Part shown: piece after piece, positions 1-6,589 of the stretch | Layout of the letters: the number at the start of each line of letters is the position of its first letter | How positions within the stretch are numbered: position 1 is the stretch's first letter | Assembly (NCBI GenBank): GCA_036525535.1 | Contig: DATDAH010000060.1 | Location: 1-12,423, forward strand | DNA from: DATDAH01 sp036525535 | GTDB taxonomy: Bacteria; Actinomycetota; Acidimicrobiia; Acidimicrobiales; DATDAH01 | Direction of reading: 5' to 3' | DNA: 12,423 bases | The notes under the pieces: generated by a model | The model's database searches: none | Told to the model about the DNA's origin: nothing | Seen by the model: the letters and a program-made list of their open reading frames with translations, nothing else | Made by a program: the position numbers and the translations under genes

Positions 1-64
1 CCGTCGACCCTCCGCGGGCCGGCGGTCGGGCGCCCGCTGTGTTTCCCGGTGGGAGGGCGCTCGT

Positions 65-70
65 TAGGGT
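65..70 (+). promoter_or_regulatory. Candidate -10 element of lacZ
   Basis: TAGGGT fits the actinobacterial TANNNT -10 pattern. Its last T lies 7 bases before the first base of the GTG start, so transcription could begin on the start codon and give a leaderless mRNA. No convincing -35 is visible (TTTCCC at 42-47 is weak). The same bases include AGGG, which could instead act as a weak ribosome site, so the call is tentative. Confidence 0.35.
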
Positions 71-90
71 CGACCGGTGCCCGTCGACCC
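67..90. promoter_or_regulatory. Inverted repeat spanning the lacZ start codon (possible operator)
   Basis: GGGTCGAC (67-74) and GTCGACCC (83-90) are perfect 8-bp inverted arms separated by 8 bases that contain the GTG start. The right arm lies in a 10-mer, CCGTCGACCC (81-90), that occurs identically at 1-10. A repressor bound here would block both the candidate -10 and the start; an RNA hairpin would hide the start codon. GTCGAC is common in this GC-rich DNA, which weakens the case. Confidence 0.4.
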
Positions 91-3000
91 GATCGTGGCC
101 CAGCGCCTGTGGACCCAACCCGAGGTCACCGCCGTCGGTCGACTGCCGATGCGGCCCCCGTTGGTGCCCTTCCCGGAGCTGGACCTGGCCCGGGCCCACG
201 ACTCGTCCCACTCTCCGTGGTGGCGGTCCCTGGACGGGGACTGGCGCTTCCTGCTCGTCGACCGCCCAGAATCCGCCCCTGAGGGCTGGAGCCGGTCCCG
301 CTTCGACGACCAGCGGTGGCGCACCGTGGCGGTCCCCGGCTGCTGGACCCGCCAGGACGTCGGTGATCCCCCCCGCTACACGAACATCCAGATGCCGTTC
401 CCCGGCGAGATCGGCGAGGTCCCGGCCGACAACCCGACCGGCCTCTACCGGACCGAGTTCGCCATCCCGCCGGCCTGGCGGGGGCGACGGGTCGTCGTGC
501 AGCTCGGCGGGGCCGAGAGCGTGGCCCTGGTCTGGGTGAACGGCACCTTCGTCGGCATGAGCAAGGACTCGCGCCTCGCCGCGGAGTTCGACCTGACCCC
601 GTACCTCGAGGACCGCGCCAACGTCCTGGCCGTCATGGTCGTGCGATGGTCCGACGCCACGTGGATCGAGGACCAGGACCACTGGTTCCACGCCGGGCTC
701 CATCGCTCGGTGGCCGTCTACACCACCGAGGCCACGTACCTGGAAGACGTGGCGGTGACGGCGGGCCTGGCCGAGGACCGGACCACGGGCACGCTGAGCG
801 TCGACATCCGCCTCGGGGGTGCGCCCGTCCCGGAGGGCTGGACCGTCGAGGCGAGGGTGGAGACGGCGACCGATCAGCCGCTGATCGAGCCCCTCACCGC
901 GCCGGTCACCGCCTTCCGCGGCGACACCTTTGCCGACCGGGTCATGGGTGCCTACCTGTGGGAGGGCCCCGTCGCCCGCCTCGAGGCGGAGGTGCCCGAC
1001 ATCCGGCCGTGGTCGACCGAGCTGCCGCAGCGCTATCGCCTGCTGGTCAGCCTGCGGGACGACGAGGGCGAGATCCACGAGACCACCGCGCAGTGGATCG
1101 GTTTCCGCTCGGTCGAGATCCGGGACCGGAACCTGCTCCTCAACGGCGAGCGGGTCCTCATCCGGGGGGTGAACCGCCACGACCACCACCCGGACCGGGG
1201 CAAGACCCTCACCCGCGAGGACATGGAGCGCGATGTCGTGCTCATGAAGCGCTTCGGCTTCAACGCCGTGCGCTGCGCCCACTACCCGAACGACCCGACC
1301 TTCCTGGACCTTTGTGACGAGTACGGCCTGTGGGTCGTCGACGAAGCCAACGTCGAGAGCCACGCCCGCCAGCTGGCACTGGCCCACGACCCCCGCTATC
1401 ACGCCGCCATCGTCGAGCGGGTCGTGCGCATGGTCCGGCGAGACCGCAATCACCCCTGCGTCATCGCCTGGTCGCTGGGCAACGAGTCCGGTCACGGCGT
1501 CGCCCATGACGCCGCGGCCGCCTGGGTCCGGCGGACCGACCCGAGTCGCTTCCTCCACTACGAGGGGGCGATCATGCACAGCTGGCTGACCGAGCCGGGG
1601 GTGGGGGCGGCCGTCACCGACGTGGTCTGCCCGATGTACCCCCAGATCGCCGACATCGTGGCCTGGGCGGAGCGGGGTGACGACCGACGACCCATGATCC
1701 TCTGCGAGTACCAGCACGCCATGGGCAACAGCAACGGCTCGCTGGCCGACTACTGGGCCGCCTTCGAGTCGACCCCCGGACTGCAGGGCGGCTTCATCTG
1801 GGACTGGATCGACCAGGGCTTGACCTGGCTGGACGCCCTCGGCCGTCCGTACTTCGCCTACGGCGGGGCGTTCGGCGACGAGCCCAACGACGCCGACTTC
1901 TGCGGCAACGGGATGGTGGGCTCGGACCGCGTCCCCCATCCCGCCTGCTTCGAGCACGCCAAGCTGGCCCAGCCGGTGGAGGTGGAGGCCCTCAACCTGC
2001 ACGAGGGTCGCTTTCGGCTCCGCAACCGGCGGTCGTTCACGGGCCTGAACGACGTCGACGGGCATTGGACGCTGACCGTCGACGGTGAAGCGGTGGCCGA
2101 GGGCCGGGTCCTCGTGCCCGCCGTCCCGCCGCTCGGGTCGGCCGAGATCGATGTCCCGATCGAGCGCCCCACCAGCCTCGGCCAGGGCCAGCGGTGCCAC
2201 CTGCTGCTGAGCTTCGTCCTCGGCGAGGGACAGGCGTGGGCCCCGAGGGGCTTCGAGGTGGCCTGGTCCCAGTTCGAGATCCCGTGGGTGGCGGCCCAGC
2301 CGGCGCCGATCAGCCGCGCCCGCCGCGTGCGCATCGCCGTCGACGTGGACGAGGGGACCGTGTCGGCCGGTGACCTTCTGGTGACCAGCCCCACCGCGTG
2401 CATCTGGCGGGCGCCGACCCAGAACGACGGCCTCCGGGTGGGCCCCATGGCCGAGCGGGCCCCGGGGGTCCGCCGGCGCTGGCTGCGCTGGGGTCTGGAT
2501 CGCCTGACCAACGAGTTGGTCAGCTCGGTGCCGAGGGACGAGGGGATCAACCCGTCCCTCACCGTCCACCGCCGCCTGTCGGGGGTCGACCCCGACGTGC
2601 GCATCGACCACCGGCAGGTGGCCATGCTCGTCGGCGGCACCCTCGTCTTCGACGAGGAGATCCGGATCCCCGAGGTCCTGGACGACCTGCCCCGCGTCGG
2701 CATCACGTTCACCGCGGCGCCCGGCCTCGAACACCTGACCTGGGTCGGCCTCGGCCCGCACGAGTCCTATCCCGACCGCCGGGTGGGCGCCCGCTTCGGC
2801 CGGTGGACGAGCACCGTCACCGACCAGTACGTCCCCTACCTGTTGCCCCAGGAGCACGGGGCCCACGCCGATACTCGTCGCTTCACGCTGACCGACGACG
2901 AGGGCCATGGCCTCGCCGTCTCGGCCCAGGAGCCCTTCTCCTTCTCGGTCTCGCACTTCTCCGCCGACGATCTCCACGCCGCCGCCGCGACCGCGGACCT

Positions 3001-3142
3001 CCAGCCGCGGGACGAGGTGATGGTCCACGTCGACGTCGCCCAACGGGGGCTGGGAACGGCCGCCTGTGGCCCGGACACCCTGCCTGAGTACCGGGTGACC
3101 GGCGGCACCTTCCGCTGGCGCTGGACCCTCACCCCCATCTGA
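77..3142 (+). CDS. lacZ: Beta-galactosidase, glycoside hydrolase family 2 (LacZ type)
   Basis: The 1021-residue protein has the same length as E. coli LacZ (about 1023) and its domain order: sugar-binding jelly roll (about 45-215), Ig-like domain (225-340), TIM barrel (345-640), second Ig-like domain, and C-terminal beta-sandwich (770-1020). The acid/base glutamate is E470 in WSLGNESGHG. The nucleophile is E544 in ILCEYQHAMGNS. The metal-site motif DEANVESH places E427 and H429. LEDQD-like, RCAHYPN, GGFIWDWIDQGL and GPHESYPDR motifs are also intact. By family knowledge it hydrolyses terminal beta-galactosides such as lactose. There is no signal peptide, so it should be cytoplasmic. The GTG start is chosen because the jelly-roll domain begins soon after it. 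A weak AGGG at 66-69 is the only ribosome-site candidate. No permease or LacI-type gene lies nearby in the window. Galactosidase is the firm call; the natural substrate is not visible. Confidence 0.95.
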   Translation: MPVDPIVAQRLWTQPEVTAVGRLPMRPPLVPFPELDLARAHDSSHSPWWRSLDGDWRFLLVDRPESAPEGWSRSRFDDQRWRTVAVPGCWTRQDVGDPPRYTNIQMPFPGEIGEVPADNPTGLYRTEFAIPPAWRGRRVVVQLGGAESVALVWVNGTFVGMSKDSRLAAEFDLTPYLEDRANVLAVMVVRWSDATWIEDQDHWFHAGLHRSVAVYTTEATYLEDVAVTAGLAEDRTTGTLSVDIRLGGAPVPEGWTVEARVETATDQPLIEPLTAPVTAFRGDTFADRVMGAYLWEGPVARLEAEVPDIRPWSTELPQRYRLLVSLRDDEGEIHETTAQWIGFRSVEIRDRNLLLNGERVLIRGVNRHDHHPDRGKTLTREDMERDVVLMKRFGFNAVRCAHYPNDPTFLDLCDEYGLWVVDEANVESHARQLALAHDPRYHAAIVERVVRMVRRDRNHPCVIAWSLGNESGHGVAHDAAAAWVRRTDPSRFLHYEGAIMHSWLTEPGVGAAVTDVVCPMYPQIADIVAWAERGDDRRPMILCEYQHAMGNSNGSLADYWAAFESTPGLQGGFIWDWIDQGLTWLDALGRPYFAYGGAFGDEPNDADFCGNGMVGSDRVPHPACFEHAKLAQPVEVEALNLHEGRFRLRNRRSFTGLNDVDGHWTLTVDGEAVAEGRVLVPAVPPLGSAEIDVPIERPTSLGQGQRCHLLLSFVLGEGQAWAPRGFEVAWSQFEIPWVAAQPAPISRARRVRIAVDVDEGTVSAGDLLVTSPTACIWRAPTQNDGLRVGPMAERAPGVRRRWLRWGLDRLTNELVSSVPRDEGINPSLTVHRRLSGVDPDVRIDHRQVAMLVGGTLVFDEEIRIPEVLDDLPRVGITFTAAPGLEHLTWVGLGPHESYPDRRVGARFGRWTSTVTDQYVPYLLPQEHGAHADTRRFTLTDDEGHGLAVSAQEPFSFSVSHFSADDLHAAAATADLQPRDEVMVHVDVAQRGLGTAACGPDTLPEYRVTGGTFRWRWTLTPI

Positions 3143-3152
3143 CCCCCACGGG

Positions 3153-3569
3153 CTACGCGCCGGGACCGGGGCGTTCCATCCAGAGGGTCGAGTCGACGAG
3201 GGGGACGAAGCCCACGTCGGCGTAGACGCCGTGGGCGTCGGCGGTGGCCAGGAGAAGGCGCTTCATCCCGGCCAGATCGGGGTCGGCAACGATCGCCTCG
3301 ACCAGGTGGTGGCCCAGGCCCTGGCCCCGGTGCGCTGCCACGACGAAGAGGTCGCAGATCCAACCGAAGGTGACGCCGTCGGTCACGACCCGGGCGAAGG
3401 CCGCCATCGTGCCGTCCTCGGCCACCAGGGTGTAGAGGCGACTGGCGGCCAGCGACCGTTCGACCACGGCCCGAGGGCGACCGAGGGACCAGTAGGCCTC
3501 GTCGTGGAGGAACGTGGCCACCACGTCCACGTCCACGTCGGCCGGGTCCGTGGACAGCCGGAAGGTCAC
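3153..3569 (-). CDS. GNAT family N-acetyltransferase
   Basis: This 138-residue protein shows the GNAT acetyl-CoA motif RGQGLG (residues 81-86) after the strand ICDLFVVAAH. It is followed by the motif-B region LATADAHGVYADVGFVPL (about 107-124), which is typical of small single-domain acetyltransferases. It should transfer acetyl from acetyl-CoA to an amine; the substrate cannot be read from the sequence. The chosen GTG start overlaps the TGA of the upstream tetR-type gene as GTGA, which indicates translational coupling. A longer form from 3599 would run into the upstream gene and adds only an Arg/Ala-rich stretch, so I rejected it. It is the last gene of a four-gene minus-strand operon and ends 10 bases from the converging lacZ stop. 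It could be a self-contained detoxification or modification enzyme rather than a partner of the operon's other genes. Confidence 0.85.
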   Translation of the reverse strand: MTFRLSTDPADVDVDVVATFLHDEAYWSLGRPRAVVERSLAASRLYTLVAEDGTMAAFARVVTDGVTFGWICDLFVVAAHRGQGLGHHLVEAIVADPDLAGMKRLLLATADAHGVYADVGFVPLVDSTLWMERPGPGA

Positions 3570-4159
3570 GGGCCGCGCACGCCCCGCAGCCCGGCCCAAG
3601 CCAGCTCGGCCACCTGGGCGGCCAGCACGGCGGGGTCCTCACGCAGGCCGTCGACCAGCCAGCGCCGGCTGGCCCCCTCGGCCAGGCCGACCAGGCCGTG
3701 GGCCAGCAGGGCCTGGTGGGCGGGAGCGATGCCCTCGATGTCGATGAGGCCGGCGATGGCGGTGGCGATCGACGCCTCGGTGGCCGCAGCCTGGCGGGCG
3801 AACTCGGGGTCCCGGCGGGTGTCCCCACCGAACAGCACCTGGAAGGCGTCCTGGTCGACGGCCACGAAGCGGAAGTAGGCGCCGAAGCCGGCCTCCACCT
3901 GCTCGCGGGGCCCTGGCGCGCCGGCGGCGGCCTTGGCGATGGTCTCCTCCAGGCGCCCGCCGACGTCCTCGAGGACCTCGCGATACAGGTCCCGCTTGGA
4001 CCGGAAGTGCTGGTAGAGCACGGGCTTGGTGACCCCGGCGGCGTCGGCGATGTCGTTCATGGCGGTGGCGTGGAAGCCCCGCTCGGCGAAGACGGTGCGG
4101 GCGGTGTCGAGCAGCTGGCGCCGGCGGCGGGCGGCCGGGAGGCGGGGGGTCGTGCTCAT
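3566..4159 (-). CDS. TetR/AcrR family transcriptional regulator
   Basis: This 197-residue protein has the N-terminal TetR DNA-binding fold. A basic arm (PAARRRRQLLDTA) is followed by a helix-turn-helix at about 31-56, with ERGFHATAMNDIADAAGV then TKPVLYQHFRSKRDLY, which match the family consensus closely. The rest (about 65-197) is the variable helical ligand-binding and dimer domain, and its ligand is unknown. The ATG start lies 2 bases after the stop of the upstream membrane-protein gene (TGACCATG), and its own TGA overlaps the downstream GNAT start. Being third in the operon, it may regulate the operon from a site upstream of the glycosyltransferase, or control distant genes. I saw no palindrome in front of it. 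The family call is firm; its target is not known. Confidence 0.9.
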   Translation of the reverse strand: MSTTPRLPAARRRRQLLDTARTVFAERGFHATAMNDIADAAGVTKPVLYQHFRSKRDLYREVLEDVGGRLEETIAKAAAGAPGPREQVEAGFGAYFRFVAVDQDAFQVLFGGDTRRDPEFARQAAATEASIATAIAGLIDIEGIAPAHQALLAHGLVGLAEGASRRWLVDGLREDPAVLAAQVAELAWAGLRGVRGP

Positions 4160-4161
4160 GG

Positions 4162-4413
4162 TCAGAGGCCCCGTTCCGCGTCGTCGCGGTCGGCGGCCCG
4201 CACCGCGTAGTTGAAGACGATGGCGGGGGCCAAGACGATCGAGCCGATGACGAGGGACAACACGATGACCTGCACCAGAGGATCGGTGTAGCCGACGACG
4301 AGGCCGACCACGAACAGGACCACGGCGAGGGCGAACAGGCCGTAGCCGGCCGCGAGGCCGAGGCCGACCAGCTTGGCGATGCGGGCCCGCTTCTCGCGCA
4401 CGGGGTCGGTCAC
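4162..4413 (-). CDS. Small two-helix membrane protein, function unknown
   Basis: This 83-residue protein has a charged N-terminus (TDPVREKRARIAK) and two hydrophobic segments at about 15-41 and 46-70, joined by a short GYTDPL turn. It has a charged tail (RAADRDDAERGL). The topology is therefore a helical hairpin with both ends probably in the cytoplasm, judged by the positive N-terminus. I recognise no family. The GTG start overlaps the TGA of the glycosyltransferase gene as GTGA, and the stop lies 2 bases before the tetR-type gene, so it is very likely translated as part of that operon. It could anchor or assist the glycosyltransferase at the membrane, but nothing in the sequence proves that. 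Longer open frames upstream are out-of-frame readings of the glycosyltransferase gene. Confidence 0.75.
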   Translation of the reverse strand: MTDPVREKRARIAKLVGLGLAAGYGLFALAVVLFVVGLVVGYTDPLVQVIVLSLVIGSIVLAPAIVFNYAVRAADRDDAERGL

Positions 4414-5438
4414 GGCAGCCAGCCTGCCTGATCGAGCAGGGTCCGGAGCGCCTCGGTCTGGGCGGCCAGCGACATGTGGGCTTCGGCCACGGACCGGTTG
4501 TGGGCCAGGAGGGCCGGGTCGGGGGTGGCCAGCCAGGCCGCGAGCGGGGCCGGGTCGTCCGCCGGAAGCCACCGGAAGCCGAGGACCCGAAGCTCTTCGG
4601 CAACCGGGTACTCGCCGACGGCGGCCTGCCGACCGTGGAGAGCGGCCTCGACCGGCGGGTTGCCGAAGCCCTCCCACGTCGACGGGAACAGGACGGCGTC
4701 GGCGGCGGCATAGAGGTCGGAACGACCGGTCCAGGCCCGATGGATCACCCGGCAGGCCGCCCCCGCCAGCAACCCCTCGAGGATGGGCCCGTAGCCCTCC
4801 TCGGCGCCGCCGGGCAGCCAGTAGGTGCCCCCGACGGCCTCGGCCAGGGCCAGCGCGGCGGGGACGTTCTTGCGCTCGATGGCCCGCACGGGGTGGACCA
4901 GGAGGGGCTCGTCGGGGGCGACGCCGAGCGCCGACCGAGTCCCTTCACGGTCGCCCGGTGGGGGATCAGGGTCGAAGCCGTTGTAGATGGTCACAGCCTC
5001 GATACCCCGCCAGGCCAGCTCCCTCTGGGTCCGGCGGTTGATGCAGACGTGACGCCACGCGGGGTCGGTCGGGGGCAGCTCGGTGATGTGGGCGAAGCGG
5101 GCCCGCTGCCACGGCGGGTCGTGGTGGTGCAGGATCGCCGACCGCCCGGCCAGCACCGCGCTGAGGACCCGGGCGGCGGGGAGGTTGAGGGGGATGGTGG
5201 CGAGGTTCTCGACCACGACGAGGTCGACGTCGGCCAGCGCCTCGGCCATCTCGCCGTTCGTCGGGGGCGTTGCCGCGTCGATGGCCAGCCCGGGCACCAG
5301 CCGGTCGACCGGACCTTCGCCCGCCACCGTGCGGATGGTGAAGCCGAGCTCGGTCAGGGAGGCCGCCCACGCCTCGGCCACGATCGACACACCGTCGGTG
5401 CCACCGAGACGGAACGAGACGATGGCGCAGGTCGACAT
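4410..5438 (-). CDS. GT-B fold glycosyltransferase, family 4-like
   Basis: The 342-residue protein has a Rossmann-like N-terminal half that opens with MSTCAIVSFRLGGTDGVS, where the GGTDGVS loop is typical of the acceptor side of GT-B enzymes. The C-terminal half has a donor-binding pattern. R189-K190 sit in HPVRAIERKNV, and the family-4 EX7E motif is E256-GFGNPPV-E264, preceded by AADAVLFPSTW. By family it should transfer a sugar from a nucleotide sugar with retention of configuration; donor and acceptor are unknown. There is no signal peptide or membrane helix. The open frame continues upstream, but only as antisense of the divergent glycosidase, and the ATG at 5438 begins the domain precisely. 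It is the first gene of the operon that continues into the membrane protein, TetR and GNAT genes. It lies head to head with a GH63-like hydrolase. Confidence 0.85.
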   Translation of the reverse strand: MSTCAIVSFRLGGTDGVSIVAEAWAASLTELGFTIRTVAGEGPVDRLVPGLAIDAATPPTNGEMAEALADVDLVVVENLATIPLNLPAARVLSAVLAGRSAILHHHDPPWQRARFAHITELPPTDPAWRHVCINRRTQRELAWRGIEAVTIYNGFDPDPPPGDREGTRSALGVAPDEPLLVHPVRAIERKNVPAALALAEAVGGTYWLPGGAEEGYGPILEGLLAGAACRVIHRAWTGRSDLYAAADAVLFPSTWEGFGNPPVEAALHGRQAAVGEYPVAEELRVLGFRWLPADDPAPLAAWLATPDPALLAHNRSVAEAHMSLAAQTEALRTLLDQAGWLP

Positions 5439-5456
5439 GATGGGGCCATGACCGTA
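5436..5456. promoter_or_regulatory. Nine-base divergent start junction with overlapping promoter candidates
   Basis: The ATG of the glycosyltransferase (5438, minus) and that of the glycosidase (5448, plus) are separated by only 9 bases. There is no ribosome-binding site on either side. Each promoter must therefore lie within the other gene's coding sequence. On the plus strand CATGAT (5436-5441) ends 7 bases before the glycosidase ATG, as expected for a leaderless start. On the minus strand TACGGT (5456-5451) fits TANNNT with a leader of a few bases. These are pattern matches only. Confidence 0.35.
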
Positions 5457-6578
5457 CCGGCCGGGGATCTGCGGGCCGCCGTGGCCACGATGATGGCGGC
5501 CCACTGGCGGGAGGGGGGCTACACGGTCCCCCACGGGTCGGTCTACCCCTGGCAGTGGTTGTGGGACTCCTGCTTCCACAGCCTCATCTGGGCCGAGCTG
5601 GGGGACGGCGACCGGGCCGTGGCCGAACTGGCCAACGTGCTCGCCGTCCAGGACGAGCTGGGCTTCGTCCCCCACATGACCTACCACGGCGATCCCGCGG
5701 CCCGGGCCGACTTCTGGGGCCGCCCCGGCACCTCCTCCATCACCCAGCCCCCGGTGTACGGCCACGCCGCGGCCGAGCTGGTGCGTCGGGGTGTGGCGAT
5801 CCCCGACGAGCTGGTCGAGCGGGCCGTCGACGGCGTGCGCTTCCTCCTGGAACACCGAGCCCGGTCGACCGAGGGCCTGGTCACCGTCGTCCACCCCTGG
5901 GAGACGGGCTGCGACGACAGTCCCCGCTGGGACGGCTGGTGCCCGGGCGGGTACGAGCGGGCCCGCTTCCGGGAGGTGAAGGGCGAACTGCTGGCCAGCG
6001 TCGAGTGGTCCGAGGGCGGCGCCCCCCTGGCCAACCCCGCCTTCGCCGTCGGCTCCGCCGGTTTCAACGCGCTGGTGGCCTGGAACGCCCTCGAGCTGGC
6101 CGGCGTGACCGGCGACGACGGCCTGGCCACGGCGGCGGCCGACCTGACCGAGGCCCTGGACGGCCGGTGGTCCGGCGACCGGGCGACCTGGACCGACGAC
6201 GGCCCCCATGTCTCGGGCGCGGTGCGAACGGCAGACGGGCTGCTGCCGACGCTCCTGCTCACCCGCGACCGGGACGAGGGCTTCGCCGCGCTGGGCGACC
6301 GGACGGGCCTGGGCGGCCCGTTCGGCGCCGCGGGCACCGATCGGCGGGAGCCGGCCTACGACCCGACCTCCTACTGGCGGGGCCCCGTCTGGCCCCAGGT
6401 CACCTACCTGCTCTGGGTGGCCGCCTCACGGGCGGGTCACCCCGTCGCCGGTGAGCTCGCGACCGGGTTGCGGGCCGGGGCCCTGGCTTCCGGGTTGGCC
6501 GAGTACTGGCACCCCGACACGGCGGCCGCAGGCGGCGCCGTCCCCCAGTCCTGGACCGGCCTCGCCCTGCTGGTCTGA
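5448..6578 (+). CDS. GH63-like glycosidase (mannosylglycerate/glucosylglycerate hydrolase type)
   Basis: The 376-residue protein looks like an (alpha/alpha)6-barrel glycosidase of the MGH1/GH63 type. The visible family motifs, in order, are PWQWLWDSCFH (D40) near the N-terminus, HPWETGCDDSPRWD (E152, D156) mid-protein, YWRGPVWPQ (309-317), and AEYWHPDT with E352 near the C-terminus. By comparison with characterised glucosylglycerate and mannosylglycerate hydrolases, D156 and E352 are my candidates for acid and base. There is no signal peptide, so a cytoplasmic substrate is likely, for example a glycosylglycerate or other small alpha-glycoside. Members I recall are about 420-450 residues, so this is a compact version. 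The ATG at 5448 is kept because the family begins shortly before the WD motif. It is divergent from the glycosyltransferase and ends 11 bases from the converging transporter gene. The exact substrate is unproven. Confidence 0.75.
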   Translation: MTVPAGDLRAAVATMMAAHWREGGYTVPHGSVYPWQWLWDSCFHSLIWAELGDGDRAVAELANVLAVQDELGFVPHMTYHGDPAARADFWGRPGTSSITQPPVYGHAAAELVRRGVAIPDELVERAVDGVRFLLEHRARSTEGLVTVVHPWETGCDDSPRWDGWCPGGYERARFREVKGELLASVEWSEGGAPLANPAFAVGSAGFNALVAWNALELAGVTGDDGLATAAADLTEALDGRWSGDRATWTDDGPHVSGAVRTADGLLPTLLLTRDRDEGFAALGDRTGLGGPFGAAGTDRREPAYDPTSYWRGPVWPQVTYLLWVAASRAGHPVAGELATGLRAGALASGLAEYWHPDTAAAGGAVPQSWTGLALLV

Positions 6579-6589
6579 CGGGCGCCGCC

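Noticed and set aside
1858..2712. A 284-codon minus-strand frame inside lacZ
   Set aside because: It has Arg/Ser-rich composition and no domain, and the plus strand encodes an unbroken LacZ.
3522..3539. Three tandem copies of CACGTC
   Set aside because: They simply encode a Asp-Val repeat in the GNAT protein; three copies of a 6-mer in GC-rich coding DNA are unremarkable.
3570..3599. Longer start for the GNAT gene
   Set aside because: It adds only an Arg/Ala-rich stretch inside the TetR coding region, while the GTG at 3569 forms a GTGA overlap like the one two genes upstream.
4476..5447. In-frame upstream extension of the GH63-like gene across the whole glycosyltransferase gene
   Set aside because: The extension is antisense to a clear glycosyltransferase and shows no domain; the glycosidase family begins at the ATG at 5448.
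5439..6209. In-frame upstream extension of the glycosyltransferase on the minus strand
   Set aside because: It is antisense to the GH63-like gene; the GT-B fold starts right at the ATG at 5438.
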